64,000 nucleotides of DNA from Oscillatoria princeps RMCB-10 (lineage in GTDB: Bacteria > Cyanobacteriota > Cyanobacteriia > Cyanobacteriales > Oscillatoriaceae). The notes under the pieces are model-generated. The model made no database searches, was not told where the DNA came from, and was given only the letters and a program-made list of their open reading frames with translations. Below, piece by piece: positions 34,946 to 43,892 of this stretch. The number at the start of each line of letters is the position of its first letter. Position 1 is the first letter of the stretch. Both the position numbers and the translations under genes were made by a program. The stretch is from contig JAHHHT010000007.1 in assembly GCA_019359235.1 (NCBI GenBank), positions 124,001 to 188,000 of the forward strand, in the 5' to 3' direction.

Positions 34946-36376
34946 TTAGTACGCACCTCGTTTATTTAAAACTACCATAACGGTGCGCAGCAAAATTTGC
35001 AAGTCCAATCCGAGCGACCAATTTTCAATATAAGCCATATCCAAGCGCACGACTTCTTCAAAATCCTGAATGTCCGACCGGCCTGCCACTTGCCAAAAGC
35101 CGGTTATTCCCGGCAAAACTTCCTGCCGGTCGTGATGGCGGTCGGAAAATCTCTCTACATCTCTCACCGGTAAAGGCCGAGGGCCTACCAGGCTCATCTC
35201 TCCCAAAAGCACATTAAAAATTTGCGGCAATTCGTCCAAACTGTAGCGGCGAAGGAATTTGCCCACACGGGTAATGCGCGGGTCATCTTTAATTTTAAAA
35301 AGAATCCCATCTTTCGTTTCATTTCTACCTTCCAACTCCTTTTGCAGCTGCTCAGCATTAGCAACCATCGTGCGAAATTTCCACAGTTTAAACGGCCTTC
35401 CGTGCAGGCCAATACGAGTCTGATTGTAAAAAACTGGGCCCGGAGAATCTAGTTTAATCAGCAAAGCAATAATCAGATAAACCGGAGACGCTAGCCCCAA
35501 TAAAAAAGCGGAAAAGCAAAAATCAAAAACCCGCTTCACCCAAAACTCAGCGCCTTTTATGAGCGGAGCGTGCAAATTTAGAGCCGGCAGCCCTCCTACG
35601 GTAGTCAGCTCTAACTCTTTTGGCGAAAGACTTTGAAAGGTCGTGTATAGAATGTGCAAGTTTATGCCGGCATTCCGAAACATCCAGCAGACAAACATTC
35701 GATTATTTATGGCTTCCGAAGATACGAAAACCTCGGCCACTCCCAAACCCACAAGCCTTTGAATCGTTCCTTGACGCTTGTCTCTCTCTAAGCAACTAGA
35801 ATCAGCAAACTCTAGAATGTCGTAGCGGGTGTCTAGAGCCAGAAAATAAGCTAGTGTTTCTCGATCTTTCCAGTCACAAATAACGCAGCTAGGAAAGCGC
35901 CACAAACCTTTTTCGTGGAACCCGTCTATCGCGGCGCTCACTCCCAGCCGGCCCGCACATGTAAAAGAAATGCTTAAAACCCAGGACAAGAGAAGAGTTG
36001 AAGGCTCTACAAAATAATCTATTTGATATAAGAACGCCAGCAGCAGCAGCAGAGCGTGGGCCAAAGTGACCGCTCGAACAGCGCTGAACCAGTCGCAGCG
36101 CTTCTTCCCGACTTTTAAAACCCTTTCTCCGGCTACTAAACCAATCTCGGCAATAAGAATTGGCAGCAGGGAAAGGGGCTTTCCTTGGATGGTATAAGGA
36201 GAATCAAGCGCCCTCCCATAAGTCTCCGCTACCCACCACGCCAGAGATAGAAGAGTAGAATCCACTAAAACCAGTGCGATTAATCTCAGCCACGACACAC
36301 CCCAACCCTTTCCTAGAGTTGTAAATCCAGAGGATCGCAAGTCCAAGTTAAAGCCTACCAATGTAGAAGATTCCAT
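34946..36376 (-). CDS. Polyprenyl-phosphate sugar-1-phosphate transferase (priming enzyme)
   Basis: I start it at ATG 36376 (AAGG upstream), giving 476 residues; the open frame reaches ATG 36463. Several N-terminal helices and a CoA-binding-like middle region precede the C-terminal bacterial sugar transferase domain. That domain reads KRVFDFCFSAFLLGLASPVY, KLDSPGPVFYNQTRIG, FKLWKFRTMVANAE, RRYSLDELPQIFNVLLGEM, SLVGPRPLP and LPGITGFWQVAGRSD. It attaches the first sugar phosphate to undecaprenyl phosphate, starting each repeat unit. It is the first gene of the minus-strand exopolysaccharide cluster that runs down to 25393, so the cluster promoter is expected between 36376 and about 36700. Confidence 0.93.
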   Translation of the reverse strand: MESSTLVGFNLDLRSSGFTTLGKGWGVSWLRLIALVLVDSTLLSLAWWVAETYGRALDSPYTIQGKPLSLLPILIAEIGLVAGERVLKVGKKRCDWFSAVRAVTLAHALLLLLAFLYQIDYFVEPSTLLLSWVLSISFTCAGRLGVSAAIDGFHEKGLWRFPSCVICDWKDRETLAYFLALDTRYDILEFADSSCLERDKRQGTIQRLVGLGVAEVFVSSEAINNRMFVCWMFRNAGINLHILYTTFQSLSPKELELTTVGGLPALNLHAPLIKGAEFWVKRVFDFCFSAFLLGLASPVYLIIALLIKLDSPGPVFYNQTRIGLHGRPFKLWKFRTMVANAEQLQKELEGRNETKDGILFKIKDDPRITRVGKFLRRYSLDELPQIFNVLLGEMSLVGPRPLPVRDVERFSDRHHDRQEVLPGITGFWQVAGRSDIQDFEEVVRLDMAYIENWSLGLDLQILLRTVMVVLNKRGAY

Positions 36377-36463
36377 TCTTACCTTAACTCCCTTGTTCTT
36401 GTAAACCAGCCTAACAAGTCGTTCAGTCCCGACACTGCGTTTTCGCAACTGCCGAGCCATCAT

Positions 36464-36972
36464 GGAAAGTTAGCACCCAGTGAATAACTCCTGGCTAAAG
36501 CCATTATTCTTTTTGATTTGCTGGCACAACTTCAGCCCACTTACTTTAGATGCGGGCCAAAACCAGCGCTCAGCAATTCCTGCCTCTTTTTCGCTTTGAT
36601 TTATTCTGGCTCAACCACAGGTCAGCGTGTTGCCATTTTGCCGAAAACATTTTTCTCTTCAACCAAGGGCTTGCCCGAGTCACCTGTGAGGAGCGTCCCC
36701 CAGCGCGAGAGCGCACTTGGCTCGCCCAAACCCTTTCCCTTCGTCCCTGTCAACCAGATCGCTCCTTCCAGGAGCGGCCAAACATAGGAGCGTGCCCAGT
36801 GCCCAGTGCCCAGTGCCCAGTGCCCAGTGCCCAGCTTCCCCGCCTCTGGCCACCCGCCGGCCCCGCAAATTCATAAATCAAGACAAAAGTCAAGATTTTT
36901 AACAAAAATTTTGCAATTTTTAAAATACCCTGTTACATTGCAAGTGTAAACTTATGTTGCGCACAGCCGCTC
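36464..36972. repeat. Spacer with GTGCCCA heptamer array
   Basis: No gene is supported. GTGCCCA is repeated six times in tandem at 36792-36833. The spacer separates the divergent exopolysaccharide cluster and rhodanese gene, so both promoters should lie here. Confidence 0.75.
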
Positions 36973-37353
36973 GTGTATAACTTCCTCCGCATCCTACCGG
37001 CACCGCCGCCCCTGCGAGCCAAGTCCCTCGTTTACGATCTCAAAGCCCGCCTTGACTGGGGCGACCCGGCGCTAACCATTATTGACGTGCGCGACCGGCA
37101 CCCCTCCCACACCAGCCGCATCCAAGGCGCTATCTCCATACCGCTCAGCGAATTGGCAGATCGCGCCCTCACCAGCCTTGAACTGACTCGCGACATCTAC
37201 GTTTACGGCGAAACCGACGAAGAAACGGCCTCAGCAGCGGCAGTCCTTCGCGCCGCCGGCTATCAAAACGTATCCGAGTTAAGAGGCGGCGCAGCCGCCT
37301 GGAAAGCAGTTGGCTTTCCCATCGAGTCCATGAGTCAGGGTGCCAGAAATTGA
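36973..37353 (+). CDS. Second cysteine-less rhodanese-like protein
   Basis: This 126-residue protein (GTG start) has YDLKARLDWGDPALTIIDVRD, GAISIPLSELADRAL, DIYVYGETDEETASAAAVLRAAGY and VSELRGGAAAWKAVGFP. It is a close paralogue of the product at 23399-23797, including the VYGETDEET loop where catalytic rhodaneses have Cys. A sulfurtransferase role is therefore unlikely. The gene is convergent with RNase D and separated from it by dispersed palindromes. No operon partner is evident. Confidence 0.85.
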   Translation: MYNFLRILPAPPPLRAKSLVYDLKARLDWGDPALTIIDVRDRHPSHTSRIQGAISIPLSELADRALTSLELTRDIYVYGETDEETASAAAVLRAAGYQNVSELRGGAAAWKAVGFPIESMSQGARN

Positions 37354-37379
37354 AACCCACGGCCACCTGTTCCGAGCCG

Positions 37380-37498
37380 CCCCACCGTAGGACAGGCGTC
37401 CCGCCTGTCCCACATGGCTTCTTTTGCCAGAAACCGGCCAGAAACCCGGTTTCTTCCAGAAACCGGGTTTCTTAAACTCCGGGTTTCTTAAACTCTCC
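37380..37498. repeat. Dispersed palindromes between convergent genes
   Basis: GGACAGGCGTCCCGCCTGTCC (about 37391-37411) and several AGAAACCCGGTTTCT/AGAAACCGGGTTTCT arms (about 37436-37492) lie between the rhodanese and RNase D stops. They are probably bidirectional terminators or relics of dispersed elements. Confidence 0.6.
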
Positions 37499-37505
37499 AG
37501 AGCGA

Positions 37506-38135
37506 TCAGTGTTCAAAAATGCCGGTATATTGCAGCAAATCCAGAGAAACCAGCACCGGCAAACACCCAAAGCACTGCTCCGCCAGTGAGTAGCGCTCCT
37601 CCCGCTGCAGCATTCCCATCAGCTTTTGTCGCGCACTCAGCAAGTAGCGAACATCATTCGCCGCATAGCTCAGCTGCTGCTCCGAAAGATTGGCCGCATT
37701 CCCCCAGTCGGAACTCTGAGCCGTTTTGTCCAGCTCAACACTCTCCAGTTCTTGCACTACCTCCTTCAGTCCGTGTTTCGGGCTGTAAGTTCTCGCAAGC
37801 TTGCTGGCAATCTTCGTGCAGAACACCGGCGCGACATCGATGCCCAGATGGTAGCGCATCATCGCCATATCAAAACGAGCGAAGTGAAACACCTTCACCA
37901 CTTGAGCGGTTTCCATCAGCAGTTTTAAATTCGCAGCCTCTCTTTGCCCTCGCTCAATCCGAATCACCGTCACCCGCCCTTGCGGGTCGCACAGCTGCAC
38001 CAGACACAAGCGGTCGCGCCAAGGTAACAGTCCCATCGTTTCCGTATCGACTGCAACAGCCTCTGCTGCCAGATACGCAGCCAGTTGCGCGTCAGACAGG
38101 TCGCGGTCGCAAACTTGAAAAGTTTCTAAATCCAT
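37506..38135 (-). CDS. rnd: Ribonuclease D (DEDDy 3'-5' exonuclease)
   Basis: This 209-residue exonuclease domain has Exo I VAVDTETMGL, Exo II VFHFARFDMAMM and Exo III YAANDVRYLL, with Tyr four residues before Asp, which defines the DEDDy class. It trims RNA 3' ends, by family knowledge chiefly tRNA and other stable RNA precursors. It is shorter than E. coli RNase D (about 375 residues) because the C-terminal HRDC domains are missing, the usual cyanobacterial form. It stands alone on the minus strand. The gene symbol is by family only. Confidence 0.9.
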   Translation of the reverse strand: MDLETFQVCDRDLSDAQLAAYLAAEAVAVDTETMGLLPWRDRLCLVQLCDPQGRVTVIRIERGQREAANLKLLMETAQVVKVFHFARFDMAMMRYHLGIDVAPVFCTKIASKLARTYSPKHGLKEVVQELESVELDKTAQSSDWGNAANLSEQQLSYAANDVRYLLSARQKLMGMLQREERYSLAEQCFGCLPVLVSLDLLQYTGIFEH

Positions 38136-38480
38136 AATCTACTCTCACTCCACCCTAATTATTGGCTATATTACATACAATAGGTTGTTGCATCAATTTT
38201 GCATATAGCAATTCTAAATGATTTGCGTAACTGCTGGGGGCCCAGAACCCCGGTTTCTTAAAGAAACCGGGGTTCTGAAATTTCCACGAATCATTTAGAA
38301 GTAGGGTGGGTTCCCTCTTAGGGAACCCACCTCAAACTGTTACGCTAATATAGCGGTTCTCATATTAGTGTGGTACTGAGAACCCCGGTTTCGTAGGGGC
38401 GCGTCCCGCCACGCCCCTACCGGGGTTCTAGGGCGTACTTCATCCAACTGAGAACTGCTATAATGCTGCTTATTTGACAA
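38136..38480. other. Gene-free spacer with hairpins
   Basis: It contains the AGAACCCCGGTTTCTT/AAGAAACCGGGGTTCT palindrome (about 38244-38278) and GGTGGGTTCCCT/AGGGAACCCACC (about 38304-38332). The promoter of the RNase D gene should lie at its left end. Confidence 0.5.
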
Positions 38481-38580
38481 AGGAGGCAGTCGCTTCGGAA
38501 CTGCCCACACCGCCACCAGTGAAAACTTGCCTCACCGCGGGCAAGCCGGTAGGGCTAAAGCCCTACTACAAACATTTTCA
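38481..38580 (+). repeat. Inverted repeat, left of the CAP gene
   Basis: AGGAGGCAGTCGCTTCGGAA to TACAAACATTTTCA is the inverse of 39372-39470 at roughly 85% identity by eye, so the two arms enclose the CAP-domain gene. Confidence 0.8.
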
Positions 38581-38668
38581 ACAGGACTTACGCAGCGACC
38601 CCAATTGTGTGGTGGGTTACGCGCTTCGCGTCCCCCACCCTACAGATAGAGGCTTTGCGTAAGTCTGT
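38581..38668. repeat. Short MITE, ACAGGACTTACGCA ends
   Basis: ACAGGACTTACGCA (38581-38594) and TGCGTAAGTCTGT (38656-38668) are terminal inverted repeats of an 88-bp element. It is the same type as the one at 20460-20734. Confidence 0.75.
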
Positions 38669-38677
38669 GCTTCTTCC

Positions 38678-39259
38678 CTACCTGCGGCGGATGAAAATTT
38701 GCGTAAAGTAATACTTCCCCTTGGCATTCTGAACAATGCCAACGCCGGTTAAATCAAACTCCCCTTCCATATTCTTGCGGTGCCCCGGACTCTTTATCCA
38801 GCCCTCAACCGCCAGCTTCACCGGATCGCTGTACCCCAAATTGTAGGCGAGATTTTCCGCTGCCGAACGGTAGGAAATCTGCTTGCCAATTGCTTTGACT
38901 CGCTCCTCAAATCCGTCATGGCTAAAAGGAGCGCGATCGCTGGCCATTTCTGCGCTGTGGGCGCGGCACCGCTCGCTAATCCGGGGGTCAAGTTTCAGCG
39001 CCGGCAAATTGCGCCCGGCGCGATACTGATTCACCTGTTCGTGAACTGACTTTTCCAGAGCCGCCACAGTTTCCGAAGGCGGATTGGATTTCGGTTCGGC
39101 AGGCACCGGCTCTGCCCTTTGCTCTGTCGTTGCAGCCGGTTTCCCCGGTCGCACCAGAGAGCCGGTGTCTATCACAAAAACGCAGCCGCCAGCGCCGGCT
39201 GCCAACAGTAAAAACGTTAAACCTAATACAAATTTTATTCTCTTCACAGCGTCGCACAA
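38678..39259 (-). CDS. Secreted CAP (SCP/PR-1) domain protein
   Basis: The product is up to 193 residues: an N-terminal hydrophobic anchor (FVLGLTFLLLAAGAGGCVFVI), a Pro/Glu linker (about 35-65) and a bacterial CAP domain. The domain shows VNQYRAGRNLPALKLDP, CRAHSAEMASDRAPFSHDGFEER, SAAENLAYNLGY and GWIKSPGHRKNM, with the His/Glu residues of the CAP cavity in SHDG, AEN and GHR. By family knowledge these are extracytoplasmic proteins of mostly unknown activity. The open frame begins at a TTG; GTG 39247 is an alternative, so the start is uncertain. The gene is enclosed by a 100-bp inverted repeat. Confidence 0.88.
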   Translation of the reverse strand: MCDAVKRIKFVLGLTFLLLAAGAGGCVFVIDTGSLVRPGKPAATTEQRAEPVPAEPKSNPPSETVAALEKSVHEQVNQYRAGRNLPALKLDPRISERCRAHSAEMASDRAPFSHDGFEERVKAIGKQISYRSAAENLAYNLGYSDPVKLAVEGWIKSPGHRKNMEGEFDLTGVGIVQNAKGKYYFTQIFIRRR

Positions 39260-39752
39260 GTTGGAAACCCCACCCCCCTACCCCCTCCCCGCTCGCGGGG
39301 AGGGGGGGTTATTTCTCGTTTTTCTCGTTCCCAGGCTCTGCCTGGGAACCCACCTCTGAGAGGCTCTGACTTGAAAATGTTTGTAGTAGGGCTTTAGCCC
39401 TACCGGTTTGCCCGCGGTGGGACAATTTTCATCGGTGGCGGTGTGCGCAGTTCGTCGCAACTGCCTCTCCTTTTCATCATCGCACCAGTCGGCCCCCGGA
39501 TGTGACGTTAAAGAAAACACCGGCATTGGCCTGGGCTTGGGCAGCACCGGCAAACGGGAAAGGGGAGGGGACTGACTGATTGGCCTGGATCGCAGGCGCG
39601 GGCTCGATCCGCTTGATGGCATCTTTGGCGTGCTCAGAGAGCCGGTGCCGTCCACCCCGCCATCTGCCCTGGCCTCTTGTCCGGCTTGCCGCTCGCAGCC
39701 AATGGATAGCCAAGCCAGCCGGTTTTAACCGCAGTGCGAATTCCTCCCGGCA
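39260..39752. other. Gene-free spacer with palindromes
   Basis: Contains a CCCCTACCCCCTCCCCGCTC/GAGCGGGGAGGGGG-type palindrome, the TTCCCAGGC palindrome (about 39326-39370) and the right inverted-repeat arm. The remaining 280 bases show no supported gene. Confidence 0.5.
39372..39470 (-). repeat. Inverted repeat, right of the CAP gene
   Basis: Inverse partner of 38481-38580, starting TGAAAATGTTTGTAGTAGGG and ending GCAACTGCCTCTCC. Confidence 0.8.
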
Positions 39753-41717
39753 CTATCGCCAATCCCCCTGCACGGTAAACGCCGCCCAGTAATAAGGAGA
39801 CTGCCTATTCTCGGATTTCCACATCTCCAGTTGCGCCTCTCTGAGAGCCGCCACCGGCTTTTGCCCCCCTTGCAACATCTTCTGGTAAAACTTCGCCATC
39901 AACTCCGAGGTGGCGACATCATTCACACTCCATAATGATACTACCACGCGCCGCGCCCCCGCATACATAAAGCCTCTTGTCAACCCCACCAAACCTTCTC
40001 CTCTCACATTTTCACCCAAGCCGGTTTGGCAAGCACTCAACACCACCAACTCTGCCGGCAGATTCAGGTTGAAAATATCGTGCAGGCGCAAGAACCCATT
40101 CTGGGCTTGTCCAGTTTCGTCAAACAGCGACAGCACCACGCCGGAGAGTTGGGGATTCACCGAGTTGAGTAAGCCGTGCGTGGCAAAATGGACAATCTGA
40201 TATTGCCCTAAATTCGGGTCAGTTGCTTTGGCGCGAGAGGCATTAAAATCCAAGGCTCGCAACCGTTGGCCTTCTGCAACCAGGGCGAGAATTTTCTCCG
40301 CTTCGGTACGAGTGAAGTCCAGACGAGGCAATTCTACCCTGCCATCTTCAATACCTAAGTCCCGCGCCGCACCACGCAGGGCATAATTGTCAAGTGTTTG
40401 AGGGGTTTGTTGGGGTGCTTTTCCAGCCATCCGAGAATCGTTCAGCGTCAAAACGGGGTCAGCCAAAACAGCCAGGGCTTTTGCCGCCGGCGAACGGTTT
40501 TGCAGCTGTTGGCGTTGAATGGCAACCGTAGAGGCAGAAGGCAAGGTGACAATCTCATTGTACACTAAAAGCGGAGTTGTGGGAGAAGAAGGGAGAGGCA
40601 GTGCGGCAAAGGGAACATATTGCAACACCCCATCCCCAACAATCAGCAAGCGTTTGTTGCCTAGTTGATTGGCGACTGGGGCGAGAAGTATCTGACTGAG
40701 GGGCATGCCGGTGTCAATCGTGGCAGCAGGATTTTGAGTCACGGATTCGCGGAAAGTTTGGACAGCGATTTCGATGTCGCTTTGGGAGGGCAATAGATAG
40801 CTGGTGATGCTGTTTTTGGTGACAGCCCAGAGGTAGCTCCGCTCTGCGCCGAGGGAATATTCTAAAAGTAGGGTGTTGTCATCAAGTACCTGCTGCTGGA
40901 TTTGTTGCCGGTTCAGGGGGTCGGGATATTTCAAGTTAGCATAGCGGGGACTGGCCACTCGAATCTGGGCTTCAAGTTGGTCGAGTTGACTGAGGAGAGA
41001 TTGAGATTTCTGTTTAATTTCATCAAGTTGCTGTTGGGTGTACTGACCGCTTAAAAGGTCGTGTTTGCGGCGCTCTAGGGTATTGAGCTGCTCTTGTAAA
41101 TTGCGTTCTTGTTCGAGCAGTTTGGGGTCAGCGCCAGAGCGGATATCGGCGGTCGCTTCGCTGAGGAGTTCTATGAGACTGCGGGCGCGGGCGCGTTCGC
41201 TAATATGCAGGGCTTCACCGTCATATCCTTTTTCGGGGTGTTGCCGGTGCAGTTGCATTAGCAGGTCGATATAAAAATGGTAATAATCTTGATTGCGGGC
41301 AAAGTAAGACTGTCGCAGTTGCTGGCTGGCGATCTGGCTGCGGAGGTTTTCAACTATATTAATCGCCGTTTCTATTTCGGCTTTGGCGGCTGTGAGGTTA
41401 TTTTGTTGCCGGTTTAAAATGGCCAGATTGTAGAGGACTTGCGCTTCTTCAGTTTTGTAACCCAATTGCCGGGATAAAGACAGCGCTTGGGTGTAGTGTT
41501 CCCTGGCGGCAGACGCCTGACCCGATGCAGCGTGTATTTTCCCCATCTGGTTGAGGATTGTGGCTTCTTTTACTTTGTCGTTTAGGGAGCGGGAGATGAG
41601 GAGGGCTTGATTGTAGGCATTCAGGGCGTCTGACCATTTTTCTGAAGTGGTGGAAATGCAAGAAGAGTAACGCTCTTGTGCCGGTGGCTGTTTCGATTTT
41701 TTGTTACCTCTGAACAT
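39753..41717 (-). CDS. TPR-CHAT protein, apparently 5'-truncated
   Basis: This 654-residue protein begins with about 25 residues of low similarity to anything (MFRGNKKSKQPPAQERYSSC). Only about three tetratricopeptide repeats follow (DALNAYNQALLISRSLND; AREHYTQALSLSRQLGYKT; AEIETAINIVENLRSQI), then a coiled-coil segment (about 190-260) and a full CHAT domain with dyad His514 (VHFATHG) and Cys563 (LSACQTG). Cyanobacterial relatives usually carry many more TPRs, so the 5' part has probably been lost. There is no signal peptide, and a cytoplasmic caspase-like protease is expected. A frameshifted XRE regulator gene ends 16 bases upstream on the same strand. Confidence 0.9.
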   Translation of the reverse strand: MFRGNKKSKQPPAQERYSSCISTTSEKWSDALNAYNQALLISRSLNDKVKEATILNQMGKIHAASGQASAAREHYTQALSLSRQLGYKTEEAQVLYNLAILNRQQNNLTAAKAEIETAINIVENLRSQIASQQLRQSYFARNQDYYHFYIDLLMQLHRQHPEKGYDGEALHISERARARSLIELLSEATADIRSGADPKLLEQERNLQEQLNTLERRKHDLLSGQYTQQQLDEIKQKSQSLLSQLDQLEAQIRVASPRYANLKYPDPLNRQQIQQQVLDDNTLLLEYSLGAERSYLWAVTKNSITSYLLPSQSDIEIAVQTFRESVTQNPAATIDTGMPLSQILLAPVANQLGNKRLLIVGDGVLQYVPFAALPLPSSPTTPLLVYNEIVTLPSASTVAIQRQQLQNRSPAAKALAVLADPVLTLNDSRMAGKAPQQTPQTLDNYALRGAARDLGIEDGRVELPRLDFTRTEAEKILALVAEGQRLRALDFNASRAKATDPNLGQYQIVHFATHGLLNSVNPQLSGVVLSLFDETGQAQNGFLRLHDIFNLNLPAELVVLSACQTGLGENVRGEGLVGLTRGFMYAGARRVVVSLWSVNDVATSELMAKFYQKMLQGGQKPVAALREAQLEMWKSENRQSPYYWAAFTVQGDWR

Positions 41718-41732
41718 ATCTCATCCTCTTCG

Positions 41733-41941
41733 CTAGCTCCCAAAGTGCTGCGCGTACTGCTCGATTTTCTGCATCCCCAGGGGGGAAGGGGTGACTCGTC
41801 CTTCTCCCACCGGCTCAAAGTAGAAAACACCACGCCAAGACGCGAGGCAAACTGCTCTTGCGTGAGTCCCGTCTGCATTCTGACTTCGCGGATAAACTGA
41901 CTGATCTGGGGTGGCGTTGCTTTGGCATCAATGTGACTCAT
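41733..41941 (-). pseudogene. XRE-family helix-turn-helix gene with a 1-base frameshift
   Basis: The start MSHIDAKATPPQISQFIREV and the HTH core TGLTQEQFASRLGVVFSTLS (about residues 25-45) are intact to RWEK. The current frame then continues as DESPLPPWGC and runs on into the next gene. One extra G near 41798-41804 would instead give RWEKGRVTPSPLGMQKIEQY and AQHFGS with a stop at 41733, the usual end of a 69-residue XRE protein. Either this is a real mutation that leaves a run-on protein of 106 residues, or it is a sequencing error. Confidence 0.7.
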
Positions 41942-42110
41942 TCAACTTTACATATCGTGCCATAGCTGATCCTAAAGATCAGCGATCAAAATCATTCTCG
42001 GAGGTGATAATAACGCTTGCGCTGCTTTCCTTAATTTCCCTCGAAATGTTGCGAAAAGTAAAAGAAAAGTAACAATTCGCTTCCAGAATCCGCTGCATCG
42101 CCACCGAGCC

Positions 42111-42227
42111 GTAGGGGCGGCCCCCCGTGGCCGCCCTCACCCCAACGCTAGCTGTAGGGGCGGCCCCCGTGGCCGCCCTCACCCCAACGCTAGCCGTAGG
42201 GGCGGCCCCCCGTGGCCGCCCTTGGCT
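42111..42227. repeat. Three tandem 42-43-bp repeats
   Basis: Units starting GTAGGGGCGGCCCCC and ending CCCCAACGCTAGC begin at 42111, 42154 and 42196 (the last is partial). Each contains GGGGCGGCC/GGCCGCCC self-complementarity. They lie just downstream of trpB's stop and upstream of the XRE gene. No gene is present in 41942-42240. Confidence 0.85.
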
Positions 42228-42240
42228 GGGAACGAGAGAT

Positions 42241-43494
42241 TCACTCCCCTGGATTTAACAACTTCGCCACGGTTTGCACGTCCTTATCGCCGCGCCCAGA
42301 GCAGTTAATCACAATGCGCGGACTGCCGGCGAGTTGCGGGCAAAGAGTTTCCAGATAAGCGATCGCGTGAGCCGTCTCCAGCGCTGGGATAATCCCCTCC
42401 AGCTGGGAAAGCCGCTGAAACGCTTCTAACGCCTGCTTGTCAGTGACGCTGTAATACTCAGCCCGACCGGCATCCTTCAAATAGCTGTGTTCCGGACCCA
42501 CGCCAGGATAGTCCAAACCGGCACTGATCGAGTGCGCCTCCACTACCTGGCCATCTTCATCTTGCAGCAAATAGCTCATCGCCCCGTGCAGCACGCCAAT
42601 TCGCCCCCGCGTCAGGGTAGCGGCGTGCTTCTCCGTATCCACGCCCTCACCCGCCGCCTCAACGCCAATCATCCGCACCGCCGGCTCGCCCACAAACTCG
42701 TGAAACAGTCCCATCGCATTGGAACCGCCGCCCACGCACGCCAGCAGGATATCCGGCACTCCGCCCCATTTTTCCAGAGCCTGAGCCCGGGTTTCCTGGC
42801 CAATCACTGCGTGGAAGTCCCGCACCATCATCGGGTAGGGGTGAGGGCCAGCCACTGAGCCCAGGATGTAGTGGGTGGTTTCCACATTAGTCACCCAGTC
42901 GCGAATCGCTTCTGAGGTGGCGTCCTTCAGCGTGCCGGTTCCTGCTGCCACTGGGCGCACTTCCGCCCCCATCAGCCGCATGCGAAACACATTCAGAGCT
43001 TGCCGCTCCATGTCGTGCACGCCCATATAGATAACACACTGCAGCCCAAAGCGAGCGCACACCGTTGCTGTGGCCACTCCGTGCTGGCCGGCACCCGTTT
43101 CGGCAATAATCCGCTGCTTGCCCATCCGCAGAGCTAGCAGTGCCTGAGCCAGGGCGTTGTTGATTTTGTGAGCGCCGGTGTGGTTCAGGTCTTCCCGCTT
43201 TAAGTATATTTGCGGGCCGGTGCCGTCGGGGCGGGCGTAGTGGGCAGTCAGGCGCTCAGCGAAATACAGGGGGCTGGGGCGTCCCACGTAGTCCCGCAGC
43301 AGCTGCTGGAGTTGTTCAAGGAAAGCAGGATCGCTGCGGTATTGCTGGTATGCCGCTTCTAATTCAGCCAGAGCCGGCATCAGGGTTTCCGGCACATACT
43401 TGCCGCCGAAGCGCCCGAAGCGTCCGAGGGCGTCGGGTACAGAGGTGCTAGTAGCAGCCGCTTGCGGACTGCTCGGCAGGGGAGTGGTGGTCAC
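42241..43494 (-). CDS. trpB: Tryptophan synthase beta subunit
   Basis: This 417-residue PLP enzyme has an N-terminal extension (about 20 residues) and then [22 protein letters not shown]. It has the PLP lysine in [16 protein letters not shown], the phosphate-binding loop [10 protein letters not shown], the substrate region [14 protein letters not shown], and [16 protein letters not shown]. It condenses indole with serine to give tryptophan, normally with TrpA. The gene stands alone here with no trpA or other trp genes adjacent, which is common in cyanobacteria. Length is normal. A TTAGGGC-type heptamer array lies about 40 bases upstream of its start. Confidence 0.97.
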   Translation of the reverse strand: MTTTPLPSSPQAAATSTSVPDALGRFGRFGGKYVPETLMPALAELEAAYQQYRSDPAFLEQLQQLLRDYVGRPSPLYFAERLTAHYARPDGTGPQIYLKREDLNHTGAHKINNALAQALLALRMGKQRIIAETGAGQHGVATATVCARFGLQCVIYMGVHDMERQALNVFRMRLMGAEVRPVAAGTGTLKDATSEAIRDWVTNVETTHYILGSVAGPHPYPMMVRDFHAVIGQETRAQALEKWGGVPDILLACVGGGSNAMGLFHEFVGEPAVRMIGVEAAGEGVDTEKHAATLTRGRIGVLHGAMSYLLQDEDGQVVEAHSISAGLDYPGVGPEHSYLKDAGRAEYYSVTDKQALEAFQRLSQLEGIIPALETAHAIAYLETLCPQLAGSPRIVINCSGRGDKDVQTVAKLLNPGE

Positions 43495-43536
43495 GACAGC
43501 AGGGAAATGAGTGGACAGAGTTAATTATATGTCCTA

Positions 43537-43592
43537 GGGGTTAGGGGTTAGGGCTTAGGGCTTAGGGCTTAGGGCTTAGGGCTTAGGGGTTA
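43537..43592. repeat. GGGNTTA heptamer array
   Basis: Eight perfect-register copies of GGG(C/G)TTA, upstream of trpB. The rest of 43495-43892 has three imperfect copies of AAGCCCAACTACAAA (about 43790-43860) and no supported gene. Confidence 0.85.
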
Positions 43593-43892
43593 GATTTCAG
43601 GTCGCACTCCAACCCACGCCCCACGCCCCTTACCAGATTTTATAATATCCGAAAGAAAGCATACCTACAAAACCCGTCCAAAGGCGTGTTTTGCAAAGAC
43701 CATTTAAAAGGATAAGAGGTAGAACTCCTCTTGATATCTGAAAAGTAATCCGTGGATGGGGGTGGCTGGGGGCTAGACGGCGGTGGGGCTAAAGCCCAAC
43801 TACAAACTTTAGGGCCAAAGCCCAACTACAAACCTTTGGGCTCAAGCCCAACTACAAAGGCTGCCCCATGCCCCACGCCCCACGCCCAGCAG

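Noticed and set aside
39753-41717. TPR-CHAT as a Craspase partner of the CRISPR array
   Set aside because: No gRAMP/Cas7-11 gene or any cas gene is in the window, and the array is 20 kb away; TPR-CHAT proteins are common in cyanobacteria without CRISPR links.
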